Of a DNA stretch of 64,000 nt, positions 18,941-27,346 are shown piece after piece. This stretch comes from an uncultured Sphingomonadaceae bacterium (lineage in GTDB: Bacteria; Pseudomonadota; Alphaproteobacteria; Sphingomonadales; Sphingomonadaceae). Positions within the stretch are counted from its first letter, which is position 1. Each line of letters opens with the position of its first letter. A program made the translations under genes and the position numbers. Under the pieces are notes generated by a model. The model was given only the letters and a program-made list of their open reading frames with translations, did no database searches and was not told the DNA's origin. The stretch is taken from contig CANMVC010000002.1 of the NCBI GenBank assembly GCA_947501325.1, positions 1,178,001 to 1,242,000 of the forward strand, in the 5' to 3' direction.

Positions 18941-18956
18941 TTTGTCAATCGACAAA
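18941..18956. promoter_or_regulatory. Inverted repeat TTTGTC-N4-GACAAA
   Basis: A perfect 6-bp inverted repeat with a 4-bp spacer, two bases from operator 1. TTTGTC also abuts operator 2 at 20537-20542, so this element could be part of an extended regulator site. It is upstream of the receptor promoter and downstream of the symporter stop. Confidence 0.35.
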
Positions 18957-19061
18957 TCCGGCCTCTGACAGAAAATCGTCCGTCTGTGTGGTTTTCTCGC
19001 TCTCTTGGGGACGATATATTGCCATTGCAGATGCCTTTCGGCGCCCATACTGATCCGGTTC

Positions 19062-20450
19062 CTAGGATTTTCCAGTCAAACTCTCGTCTGCGATTCGTTT
19101 ATTCGCAGCAATCGCCTGAACTATTTCAGCATGTCGATCCTGATCGAGATCGAACCGTCGCGCGAGTAAAAGACAAACAATATAAAATGCCATTGGAACA
19201 AGGGAGACCAGATACCGAAGCCCCTCTTCCGCCTCTGGCGTTTGCACTTCATTTGCCCGGTATCCGACAAGATCGAGGCCTATTCCCAATATACCAACCG
19301 CAACACCCAGGGACACTTTTTGCGCAAAAGCCATCAGGCCATAGATTACTCCTTCCGCGCGAACGCCCGTCTTCCATTCTCCGAATTCCACGGTGTCCGG
19401 CATTGCCGCAGAAATTGACAGATAGACGGCGCCCGTCCCCACAGCTCCGAAGACCATCAGTGGAACGACAAGAGCTGGCGACGAATGAGCCAGCAGAAAA
19501 AGCGCGCCATTGACTGTAATGGAAATGGAAAATGCACTGAGGAGAACAAATTTCTTCCCCCGCCGCTTCGCAACCCAGCCCCAGAAAGGAACCGCAAGAG
19601 CGATCGTGAGCGCATAGCCTCCAGCGAACAAACCAAAGAGTGACTCTGATCCAAGATTATATTTCAGGAAATAGAGACCGGACTTTCCGCCTATCGTCGC
19701 GCCGCTGCCGCCAATGAATATAATGGCAAACAGCAGCCAGAACGCTGAGTTTTTTGATAGCATCTCGATGATATGACCGATGCTGGGCAGCGGTTCTTCT
19801 GAATCGGCCAGCGATTCACTTTCGCGGGTCACAGCAAAACACACCAGGATCGCCACCACCGAAATAGCTGCATAGATCATGGCTGTCCGCCCGAACCCCA
19901 CCGCCAGGTCGCCATCTCCAAGCGCCTTGGAAAGATCCAATGTAAGCCCGGCGACCAGCGCACCCGATATCGCCGCAAAGAGCAGCCGCCAGACCACCAG
20001 CGAACTGCGCTCGTCAGCATTTTTCGTGAGCCGAGCGATCAGTGAATGATAGGGAATGGCCACCACCGTATAACATGTGCGAAACAACAAATGCGTCGCA
20101 GCAACAAAAACGATAAGCTCGGTCCCTTCGAGATCGGGTCGGTAGAACATCAGCGAGAGAGACAAGGCCAGCGGCACACAGCCGAACAGCATATAGGGCC
20201 GATACCGGCCCCAGCGCGTTCGCGTCCAGCTAGCAAGCACTCCAATCACAGGATCCGTAATGCCGTCCCAGATCATCGCCGCCATAATGATGGTGCCAGC
20301 AACGGCATTGGGCAAACCGACGGCATCGGTATAATAGAATAGAACAAAAGTGTTGGTGATATTCCAACCGATTGAAATCCCGAAATCGCCGAAACCGAAC
20401 CCGATCCGGGAACGCAAAGTTGTCGTCGCCGCACCAGGGTCGGCGAGCAT
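19062..20450 (-). CDS. GPH-family glycoside/sugar:cation symporter (MFS)
   Basis: A 462-residue inner-membrane transporter with about 12 helices. GFGFGDFGISIGWN near the N-terminus, DAVGLPNAVAG, WDGITDPVIGVLA and RWGRYRPYML match the glycoside-pentoside-hexuronide symporter family. The start at 20450 (MLADPG) gives the usual family length. An in-frame ATG at 20537 would add 29 hydrophilic residues and would place operator 2 only 6 bp upstream of the start codon. It is divergent from the carboxylesterase and lies upstream of the TonB receptor operon in the same direction. It probably imports the processed glycoside from the periplasm. Confidence 0.9.
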   Translation of the reverse strand: MLADPGAATTTLRSRIGFGFGDFGISIGWNITNTFVLFYYTDAVGLPNAVAGTIIMAAMIWDGITDPVIGVLASWTRTRWGRYRPYMLFGCVPLALSLSLMFYRPDLEGTELIVFVAATHLLFRTCYTVVAIPYHSLIARLTKNADERSSLVVWRLLFAAISGALVAGLTLDLSKALGDGDLAVGFGRTAMIYAAISVVAILVCFAVTRESESLADSEEPLPSIGHIIEMLSKNSAFWLLFAIIFIGGSGATIGGKSGLYFLKYNLGSESLFGLFAGGYALTIALAVPFWGWVAKRRGKKFVLLSAFSISITVNGALFLLAHSSPALVVPLMVFGAVGTGAVYLSISAAMPDTVEFGEWKTGVRAEGVIYGLMAFAQKVSLGVAVGILGIGLDLVGYRANEVQTPEAEEGLRYLVSLVPMAFYIVCLLLARRFDLDQDRHAEIVQAIAANKRIADESLTGKS

Positions 20451-20542
20451 TTTATCGCTTGCTACGGTCACGCGAAGGCTCTGCAAAAAGCGCGCAGCCG
20501 ATCCGGTTTGGCCAAGTCCATTGTCATCCTCTCCCATTTGTC

Positions 20543-20554
20543 GTCCAAATGGAC
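20543..20554. promoter_or_regulatory. Candidate operator 2 (GTCCA-AA-TGGAC), symporter promoter
   Basis: GTCCAAATGGAC is the exact reverse complement of operators 1 and 3. It is centred about 98 bp upstream of the preferred symporter start and 76 bp from operator 3, suggesting shared control of the divergent genes. Confidence 0.7.
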
Positions 20555-20618
20555 TACTTTCAGTTTATCGTAGTTCAGTCAATGCCGATTAACCCAAACG
20601 AGGAATATTTCTTTTTAC

Positions 20619-20630
20619 GTCCATTTGGAC
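20619..20630. promoter_or_regulatory. Candidate operator 3 (CGTCCA-TT-TGGACG), carboxylesterase promoter
   Basis: GTCCATTTGGAC with one extra matching base pair on each side (CGTCCA/TGGACG, 20618-20631), the best palindrome of the set. It is centred about 73 bp upstream of the carboxylesterase start. Confidence 0.72.
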
Positions 20631-20697
20631 GATTTTTGTTGCGTGCATGAGTTTGATCGGCAATTAAGAGCTCAAGAACAGACGTTTGGAGGGATCA

Positions 20698-22476
20698 TTG
20701 ATTAGTCGTATCGCCGCGGGAATCGCCTTGTCGCTTTGTCTGACGGCCTGCGGAAATCCGCTGGAAGCTGCGCCGGCGCCAGTCGAGGATGACGATACCC
20801 GGCTGACTCTGAATAACGGACAGATAATCGGGTTCAAATCCAGTGACGGAGCGCATGTCTGGCGGGGCGTGCCATTCGGCGCATCGACTGCAGGGGCAAA
20901 TCGTTGGCGCGCACCACGCCCTGTTGCGCAATGGGACGGCGTTCGCTCTGCCATCGCACCCGCATCGCCCTGCCCGCAATTTTCCAGAGAGAAATCCATC
21001 GCCGGAAAACTGACCGGATCGGAAGACTGTCTATATCTGAATGTCTACGCTCCCCCAAATGCAACAGACCGTAATCTTCCTGTCATGGTTTGGATCCATG
21101 GCGGCGCCCATGTCTGGGGCATGGCCAGCGAGCGCGACGGTTCCAAACTTGCCACTGGTCAGGATGTTATTGTCGTAACGGTCCAGTATCGGCTCGGTCC
21201 ACTTGGTTTTTTCGCTCATCAATCCCTGCGGGAATCGGCTGAACAGCCTTTAGATAAAGCCGCGAATTTTGCTCTTCTCGATTTGATCGCCAGCCTGAGG
21301 TGGGTTCGGGAGGAGATTTCCGCTTTTGGTGGTGATCCGAACAATGTGACTATTTTTGGTGAAAGTGCCGGCGGTCAAAATATCGCCGCCTTAATCGGCT
21401 CTCCGCTGGCGAAGGGTCTTTTTCACAAAGCCATTATGCAGTCAGGGGGCTTCGACAGCGTGCCTCTAAGCAAAGCCGAGCATGCCAATAGCGATTATTA
21501 CAATCCAGCTGCGGTGGTTGTCGACAAGCTTGGCTTTCGGGGTATTGACAGCAAAAAAACCGCGCGAGCGCTTCGGGAGACTTCCGTCGCTGATCTACTC
21601 GCCGTTTATGCAACTGAGAAAATAGCGGCCAATGCGCGGTTTCGCTATAATGACGGGGAACCCGAATTCCCCAATATTCCTTCCGTAATTTCCGACGGTG
21701 TGACTTTGCCGCTGGCTCCGCTTCGGTCCCTGTTGTCCAATCAGGCGACTTTTAATGCTGTGCCAATGATCATGGGCACGAACCGGGATGAACTCAAAGC
21801 CCTCTTCCAGGCTGACCCCGCGCTCGTAAAGAAACATCTTGGCCTTTTCCCGGCTGCACGAGACCAGCGTCTTTATGATTTGATAGCGGAATATGCCAGT
21901 CGGCTCTGGCGAATCCATGCCGTGGACGAACCCGCATCACAGATGGCGCGTGCCGGCCATAAGGCGGTCTGGGCCTACCGCTTCGATTGGGACGAAAGCG
22001 GGTCCATCGGGATGACCAACCTTGCCAAACTCTTCGGCGCTTCGCACGGTTTTGAAACGCCTTTCGTCTTTGGCACTTTCGATGATTTCTCTGACGAACT
22101 AAAATATTTGTTTCCCGACAAATATGCCGAAAGCCGCGATGCCCTAAGTGCAGTTATGAGTGAATATTGGGCCGCCTTTGCGCGCAGCGGACAACCCCGT
22201 CGATCAGCCGGCCCAGAATGGCCGCGCTATACGAATGGACCACAGCGCCAACTTATGCGGTTCGACAGTGAAAGAGACAAAGGTGTTGGAATTCTGCCCG
22301 GCGCAGACTCCATGGGTAGATGGATTGCCGATTTGCAGAATGACAAAAGGATTTCGCAAACGGATTTATGCGCGATCCTGACCGTGCTCAAGACATATCA
22401 CGACGGACATGTAATTCCTCCTCCTGCCCGCCGCCAAATAAACGCCTTACGGCAATCCCAATGCCCTACCGGATAG
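20698..22476 (+). CDS. Type-B carboxylesterase, predicted lipoprotein
   Basis: A 592-residue alpha/beta-hydrolase of the carboxylesterase type B family. The nucleophile is Ser223 in FGESAGGQN, the oxyanion region is WIHGGAHVWG, and the probable catalytic His is in GASHGFETPF. Residues 1-18 form a lipoprotein signal ending in LTAC, so the enzyme is expected on the periplasmic side of a membrane. The start is a TTG at 20698 with GGAGG five bases upstream; another in-frame TTG at 20686 lies too close to that site. It opens a rightward unit with GH3, under operator 3. It likely removes acyl esters from the glycoside (inference). Confidence 0.9.
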   Translation: MISRIAAGIALSLCLTACGNPLEAAPAPVEDDDTRLTLNNGQIIGFKSSDGAHVWRGVPFGASTAGANRWRAPRPVAQWDGVRSAIAPASPCPQFSREKSIAGKLTGSEDCLYLNVYAPPNATDRNLPVMVWIHGGAHVWGMASERDGSKLATGQDVIVVTVQYRLGPLGFFAHQSLRESAEQPLDKAANFALLDLIASLRWVREEISAFGGDPNNVTIFGESAGGQNIAALIGSPLAKGLFHKAIMQSGGFDSVPLSKAEHANSDYYNPAAVVVDKLGFRGIDSKKTARALRETSVADLLAVYATEKIAANARFRYNDGEPEFPNIPSVISDGVTLPLAPLRSLLSNQATFNAVPMIMGTNRDELKALFQADPALVKKHLGLFPAARDQRLYDLIAEYASRLWRIHAVDEPASQMARAGHKAVWAYRFDWDESGSIGMTNLAKLFGASHGFETPFVFGTFDDFSDELKYLFPDKYAESRDALSAVMSEYWAAFARSGQPRRSAGPEWPRYTNGPQRQLMRFDSERDKGVGILPGADSMGRWIADLQNDKRISQTDLCAILTVLKTYHDGHVIPPPARRQINALRQSQCPTG

Positions 22477-22530
22477 CGAAATGACGCAATATTTTGATCA
22501 ACTCCTTGAACCAGCAACAGAATTGAAACC

Positions 22531-24600
22531 ATGACAACATCTTCTGCCGATCACGCCCTTATCGAGAAAGAGCTCGACGACCTTATTCCGACACTGAGTC
22601 TCAAAGAAAAGGTAGCGATGATGTCGGGAAAAGACTTTTATAAATATTATTTCACCGTCGATAATCGCCAATTTGGCGTGCGCCCCTATAATGCCGGTGG
22701 CGGATGCGATCGGATCGGTCTGCCGCCGCTCAGCTATGCCGACGGGCCAAGAGGTGTACGCCTCCCAAATGGCACCACTTGTTTCCCCGTTTCCATGGCC
22801 CGCGGCGCAAGTTGGGATGTCGAACTAGAACGAAGAATCGGTGTTGCGATGGGCGTCGAAGCCCGCGCCCTTGGTTTGACCTTGTTGAGCAACGTCTGCA
22901 TCAATCTGCTGCGGCACCCGGCTTGGGGACGATCCCAAGAGACTTATGGCGAAGACCCTTACCATCTGGGAGAGATGGGCGCAGCTCTGATAGAGGGCAC
23001 ACAATCCCAAAATGTCATGGCCACTGCCAAACACCTCGCCGCCAACAGCATCGAGAACGCCCGATTCAAGGTCGACGTCACCGTCTCTGAACGCGTGCTC
23101 CGAGAGGTTTATCTGCCACATTTCAAACGGGCGGTAGATGCCGGATGTGCAACGGTCATGTCCGCATATAACCAAGTTAACGGCCATTATTGCGCTCATA
23201 ATAAGCAGCTTTTGCGGGATATTCTAAAGGACGAGTGGGGTTTCGAGGGCTTCGTCCACTCAGACTGGGTGAAGGGCGTTTACGGTGCCGACGCCGCCGA
23301 ATCGGGACTCGACATAGAGAATCCCGAACCCACGTTCTTTGGTGAAGATCTGATTTACGCGGTTAAGAGTGGCGAAACGAAGGAAGCCGTGGTCGACGAA
23401 GCAGTACGCCGAATCTTACGCATGCAGTTGCGGTTTTCTCGTGCTGCCGACCCGCGAACCTATTCGGAAAGCGATATCGGCTGCGCAGCGCATACAGAAC
23501 TTGCTCGTGAGGCCGCTGAAAAAAGTATGGTTCTTCTGAAAAATGATGACGCGCTGCCTCTTGCCAAAGACGGCGCCCGGATCGCGGTACTGGGAAAACT
23601 GGCAGACAGAGTGAACCTAGGTGATCATGGATCATCCAACGTGACACCACCTTATGCAGTCACGCCTCTTGCTGGTATTGAAAAACACGCCGCGGAGCTT
23701 GTCAAATTACAATCAGACACAAGCGGAGACCCATCTGCCTCCGCGACGCTCGCAGCAAATAACGACGTAGCAATTGTAGTCGTGGGCTATACCTATTTCG
23801 ACGAAGGCGAGTTTATTCCCGGGGACGTGGCCCTTGAGGAAGTTGAAGATGAAGAAGAAGCCCATCGAGGCGGGGACCGCAATTCACTACACCTTCCGGG
23901 GCCCGATGTTGATCTCATCAAATCAGTAGCAGCAACCGGAACAAAAATGATTGTCTGCGTGATGGGTGGCGGCGCAATTATGATGGACGAATGGTTCGAG
24001 CTCGCCGACGCTGTTCTGATGATATGGTATCCGGGAATGGAGGGCGGCACGGCTCTCGCGCGCATCCTGTTCGGTGATGTTTGTCCGTCCGGCAAACTGC
24101 CTTTTTCCATTCCCGCCGACGAGAGTCACCTGCCCTATTTCGACAAACACGCGGACGATATTACTTACGGAATGTATCACGGTTACACCCTATTTGACCG
24201 GGACAGCGTCACCCCCGCGCTGCCATATGGTTTTGGCTTGTCTTATACGCAGTTCGACTATGGCGAACCTTTACTCGAAATCATCGGCGACCTTGCGCGC
24301 ATTCGTGTTGAAATAACGAATAGCGGAACTGTCGCCGGCGCCGAGATCGCCCAGCTATATGCCGGTTTTAAGAACAGTGAGATTGATCGACCTAGCAAGC
24401 TGCTGCGGGGATTTGAACGAGTAGAGCTCGCAGCAGGGGAAACGGCGATGGTGGAATTCACGCTCAATCGCACCGCATTTACCCATTATGATGAAGAGGC
24501 AAAAGGCTGGCGTCTGGATGCCGTTCCTTTCGATATATTTGTCGGCCCTTCATCGGACACCTTAACATGCTGCGCGACTCCATTGGTTTGGGACGACTAA
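22531..24600 (+). CDS. GH3 family beta-glycosidase
   Basis: A 689-residue GH3 enzyme, probably a beta-glucosidase. The N-terminal barrel has YADGPRGVRLP, the KHLAANSIE segment (GH3 KH motif) and the nucleophile Asp245 in FVHSDWVKG. The alpha/beta-sandwich domain (AREAAEKSMVLLKND) and a C-terminal fibronectin-III-like domain (YGFGLSYTQFDYG onward) follow. No signal peptide is visible, so it should act in the cytoplasm on imported glycoside. It follows the carboxylesterase by 54 bp in the same direction and converges on the CocE-type gene 17 bp away. Confidence 0.92.
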   Translation: MTTSSADHALIEKELDDLIPTLSLKEKVAMMSGKDFYKYYFTVDNRQFGVRPYNAGGGCDRIGLPPLSYADGPRGVRLPNGTTCFPVSMARGASWDVELERRIGVAMGVEARALGLTLLSNVCINLLRHPAWGRSQETYGEDPYHLGEMGAALIEGTQSQNVMATAKHLAANSIENARFKVDVTVSERVLREVYLPHFKRAVDAGCATVMSAYNQVNGHYCAHNKQLLRDILKDEWGFEGFVHSDWVKGVYGADAAESGLDIENPEPTFFGEDLIYAVKSGETKEAVVDEAVRRILRMQLRFSRAADPRTYSESDIGCAAHTELAREAAEKSMVLLKNDDALPLAKDGARIAVLGKLADRVNLGDHGSSNVTPPYAVTPLAGIEKHAAELVKLQSDTSGDPSASATLAANNDVAIVVVGYTYFDEGEFIPGDVALEEVEDEEEAHRGGDRNSLHLPGPDVDLIKSVAATGTKMIVCVMGGGAIMMDEWFELADAVLMIWYPGMEGGTALARILFGDVCPSGKLPFSIPADESHLPYFDKHADDITYGMYHGYTLFDRDSVTPALPYGFGLSYTQFDYGEPLLEIIGDLARIRVEITNSGTVAGAEIAQLYAGFKNSEIDRPSKLLRGFERVELAAGETAMVEFTLNRTAFTHYDEEAKGWRLDAVPFDIFVGPSSDTLTCCATPLVWDD

Positions 24601-24617
24601 CGGTTTGTTGGCAATCT

Positions 24618-26393
24618 TCAGCGGGCGTTCGAAACCAGTGGCAGGCTCACCGACCCTCCATAAACTGTTTGTGTCGCAACCACCGGCCCGGCTTTCGCAC
24701 TCCATAGTCCAGCCAGGTTAAAATGCGGCGCAAATGCTGGCGCATTGGAGGACGAAATATCCAGGCGGATCCGACTGCCCGCCATTAGCGTCCAATCAAT
24801 CGGCACCATAGGAAAATTCAGGGCCACACCAGTATCGGGTGCATATTCCGTCTCAACCCTATCCCCTTCCCGGGCTGATAGGGCCAGAATATCATCGCGA
24901 ATGTTCAAGATGCGTCCATCCTCAAATATTTCCGATACCCGAACGAAGAAGGCCGTATCCTCAGCATTGCTCGACACATCAAGCTTTACGTTTATCGAGC
25001 CAGCAATACGACGAGACGTCAGCGACGACGCTGAAACGAAAGACAAGATATCGGGGCGTTTGCAAGCGGCGTCTCCTTGGGAAGCTACCGCCGGCGGCGA
25101 CACCGAAGCGTTTAGCATGTAAGCTCCGCCAACGGTTGGAGCTGGCGATGCCGGATCATATGTGAACTTTGCCACTGACCGCTCGACGGTGGCTTCACCT
25201 TCCATGGCGAGCACACCAGCACAGTTAGAAGCCTTGTCCAATTTTGTAAGCTGCAGGTTGTGCCTTTGGCTCGCGGGTGGCCAAGATGCTGATTTCGTCC
25301 AGCGATCTGCACCGTTGCGGTAATATAATATCCCCGGAGACAGGTAATCGGGCAGCGGTTTTCCCCGCAGATGATGGTCAAGCCAAGCAAGCGAAGATCG
25401 AAAATATTGCACGGACTGATCCTCAACTGATAGATCACCAGTCTGTCCTGCATGCTCGCCAGGCTGTATGATAAGAGTGCTTTGCGCGCGCGTGGGCAAG
25501 GTCGTAAAGCGTTCAAGTGTACCTTCGAGGAAAAAATCATGCCAGCCGGCAACCCACAATACGGGAATATCGATGGCTTCATGCGCCCTTCGTAATTGCC
25601 TGTACTCCGCGCTTTGCCAATAGGCATCACTCCGCAGCGGATGGCTGATGAAATTTCGATAATCAGACCATGCAGCGCCAAAAATATTGGGATCAACGTC
25701 CAAAGCTGGCCGTGCCGTTATAACCTGAGATTTCCAGATTTCAGCAGCATCTTTATTTTTCCCTGATGGCATAAAAAGCTCTGTCGACCAAAGACCTGTA
25801 ACCCCTTGCGCAAAATGTCCTCCACGATAGACAATATCGTAGACGTCTCCGTGTCCAAGCATGGGTATAATCGTCTTGACCTCCGGCGGAAGGCGGTCGG
25901 CAACCGCCCATTGCGAAACGGCAAGATAAGAAAAGCCAATCATAGCAATATTGCCATCTTGCCAGTTCTGATCAACCAGCCAATCTAAGGTTGCTTTACC
26001 GTCTTTTGCTTCGTTGACGAACGGGCGCCATTTTCCTTCTGAACCAAATCTTCCGCGAACATCTTGGTGAACGCATGCATAGCCGTAGCGCACAAGCGGG
26101 TGACAAAAGAGATATTTGTTGAAGCTGTAGGCATCGCGGACCAAAACTGCCGGCCAAGGCCCTTTTCCTTCGGGCAGGAAGACTTCTGTCTGCAGCTCTA
26201 TACCATCATCCATCTCGACCCGAAAATCGAGAGTCCGTCCGGCCTCGTGCGTATAGGCCGGTTTGTCACCCAGATAAGGCGCAACGCCCTGTTCCACAAA
26301 ATATTCCAGCAAATCCGCGCCGAAAACAACGAGCATAAGGGCGCCGGCGCCAAAAGTGATAGCGGCCCATTTGATGATGGCACGCCCCGTCAT
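24618..26393 (-). CDS. CocE/NonD-family alpha/beta hydrolase (X-Pro dipeptidyl-peptidase S15-like), membrane-anchored
   Basis: A 591-residue hydrolase. The N-terminal helix at about residues 8-30 is a membrane anchor. The S15 catalytic domain holds RDAYSFNK, HQDVRGRFGSEG and the nucleophile Ser155 in GFSYLAVSQWA, followed by a cap region and a C-terminal jelly-roll domain. The family includes cocaine esterase, glutaryl acylases and other esterases and amidases. The ATG at 26393 is preferred, with GGGAG eight bases upstream, over an in-frame ATG at 26465. It is divergent from the TetR gene with operator 4 between them, so it probably belongs to the glycoside regulon. Confidence 0.88.
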   Translation of the reverse strand: MTGRAIIKWAAITFGAGALMLVVFGADLLEYFVEQGVAPYLGDKPAYTHEAGRTLDFRVEMDDGIELQTEVFLPEGKGPWPAVLVRDAYSFNKYLFCHPLVRYGYACVHQDVRGRFGSEGKWRPFVNEAKDGKATLDWLVDQNWQDGNIAMIGFSYLAVSQWAVADRLPPEVKTIIPMLGHGDVYDIVYRGGHFAQGVTGLWSTELFMPSGKNKDAAEIWKSQVITARPALDVDPNIFGAAWSDYRNFISHPLRSDAYWQSAEYRQLRRAHEAIDIPVLWVAGWHDFFLEGTLERFTTLPTRAQSTLIIQPGEHAGQTGDLSVEDQSVQYFRSSLAWLDHHLRGKPLPDYLSPGILYYRNGADRWTKSASWPPASQRHNLQLTKLDKASNCAGVLAMEGEATVERSVAKFTYDPASPAPTVGGAYMLNASVSPPAVASQGDAACKRPDILSFVSASSLTSRRIAGSINVKLDVSSNAEDTAFFVRVSEIFEDGRILNIRDDILALSAREGDRVETEYAPDTGVALNFPMVPIDWTLMAGSRIRLDISSSNAPAFAPHFNLAGLWSAKAGPVVATQTVYGGSVSLPLVSNAR

Positions 26394-26470
26394 ATTGTCT
26401 TCTCCCTCTTCAATGGCACGCGTTGCAAGTGCCGAGATTAGCTGCATGATTCGCATGGTCAACATAATTC

Positions 26471-26482
26471 ATCCAATTGGAC
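26471..26482. promoter_or_regulatory. Candidate operator 4 (ATCCA-AT-TGGAC), CocE/TetR intergenic region
   Basis: ATCCAATTGGAC differs from GTCCA-NN-TGGAC at one outer base. It lies between the divergent CocE-type (83 bp) and TetR (about 95 bp) starts and would allow autoregulation. Confidence 0.6.
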
Positions 26483-26570
26483 GCATTGACCTACTCGCTA
26501 ACTCGCACTAGCTTACTCGCAGCAGGATTGACGCCAATCGCCTGATAAAAGGGATTGTTCGCGTCATCAT

Positions 26571-27281
26571 ATGAAGTCGGGGGTTAATAGACAGATGAGC
26601 AAGGCAAAGGTGGCAGCTATGGAACCGTCTGAGACAAATATAGATAGTCTGAACCACCGCGTTCCCGTGCAGGCCCGCTCGAAACAAAAGCGTTCCGAAA
26701 TATTGCATCAGGCCCGGATCATCTTTGCCGAAAGAGGATGTGATGCGGCAAACGTCAGGGACATCGCGGCAGCAGCGAAGACCACGCATTCCATGATTCG
26801 ATATCATTTTGGTACCAAGGGTCAGCTGTGGCGGGAATCGGTCAGGGACATGTTTGAGCTGTTGGATCAAGCGCTCGCATTGGACGATGAATCCTATTCC
26901 ACATTAGGTGGGTTGGACGGTTTCAAAGCCTATTTGCAGCGCTACATCCGCTATAGTGCAGCCCATCCGGAACATGCGCGAATTATGATCATGGAATCTG
27001 TTCGCGGCGGCGACAGGCTGGATTGGATTGTCGAGACATTCATTCGACCACTCCACAAAAACCTGAGTGAGCGCTTCGAAAACAGCGGTGGGATTAATGG
27101 CATGCCCAACATGCACCCAGTTTCTTTCGTCTACATTCTGACGGCAGCCTGCCAGATGCCGTTCGTCCTCGCTCAAGAGGCAAAAGCTCTTTACGGCGTC
27201 GACACTTTGGCCCCTGAGATGGTTGAAACGCACGTTGATTCCGTGATGAACCTCTTTTTCGAGGGGCGCTCAGTAAAATAG
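26571..27281 (+). CDS. TetR/AcrR-family transcriptional regulator, likely local repressor of the glycoside locus
   Basis: A 236-residue TetR protein. The helix-turn-helix occupies about residues 59-84 (DAANVRDIAAAAKTT, MIRYHFGTK), and the C-terminal part is a ligand-binding domain. The start is uncertain: in-frame ATGs at 26595 and 26619 also exist, the last with AAGG eight bases upstream. It is divergent from the CocE-type gene. The intervening palindrome matches sites at the receptor, symporter and carboxylesterase promoters, so it is the best candidate to bind them. The inducer is unknown. It is followed 65 bp downstream by a second TetR gene. Confidence 0.88.
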   Translation: MKSGVNRQMSKAKVAAMEPSETNIDSLNHRVPVQARSKQKRSEILHQARIIFAERGCDAANVRDIAAAAKTTHSMIRYHFGTKGQLWRESVRDMFELLDQALALDDESYSTLGGLDGFKAYLQRYIRYSAAHPEHARIMIMESVRGGDRLDWIVETFIRPLHKNLSERFENSGGINGMPNMHPVSFVYILTAACQMPFVLAQEAKALYGVDTLAPEMVETHVDSVMNLFFEGRSVK

Positions 27282-27346
27282 CCTGCCTAGTTCGGCTGCG
27301 AAAAAGTGATTTACGAACCGACTGGGGCCGACCTATTGGGTGAGAC

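Noticed and set aside
26492-26520. Repeats of ACTCGC upstream of the TetR gene
   Set aside because: Three short imperfect copies with irregular spacing; may be chance.
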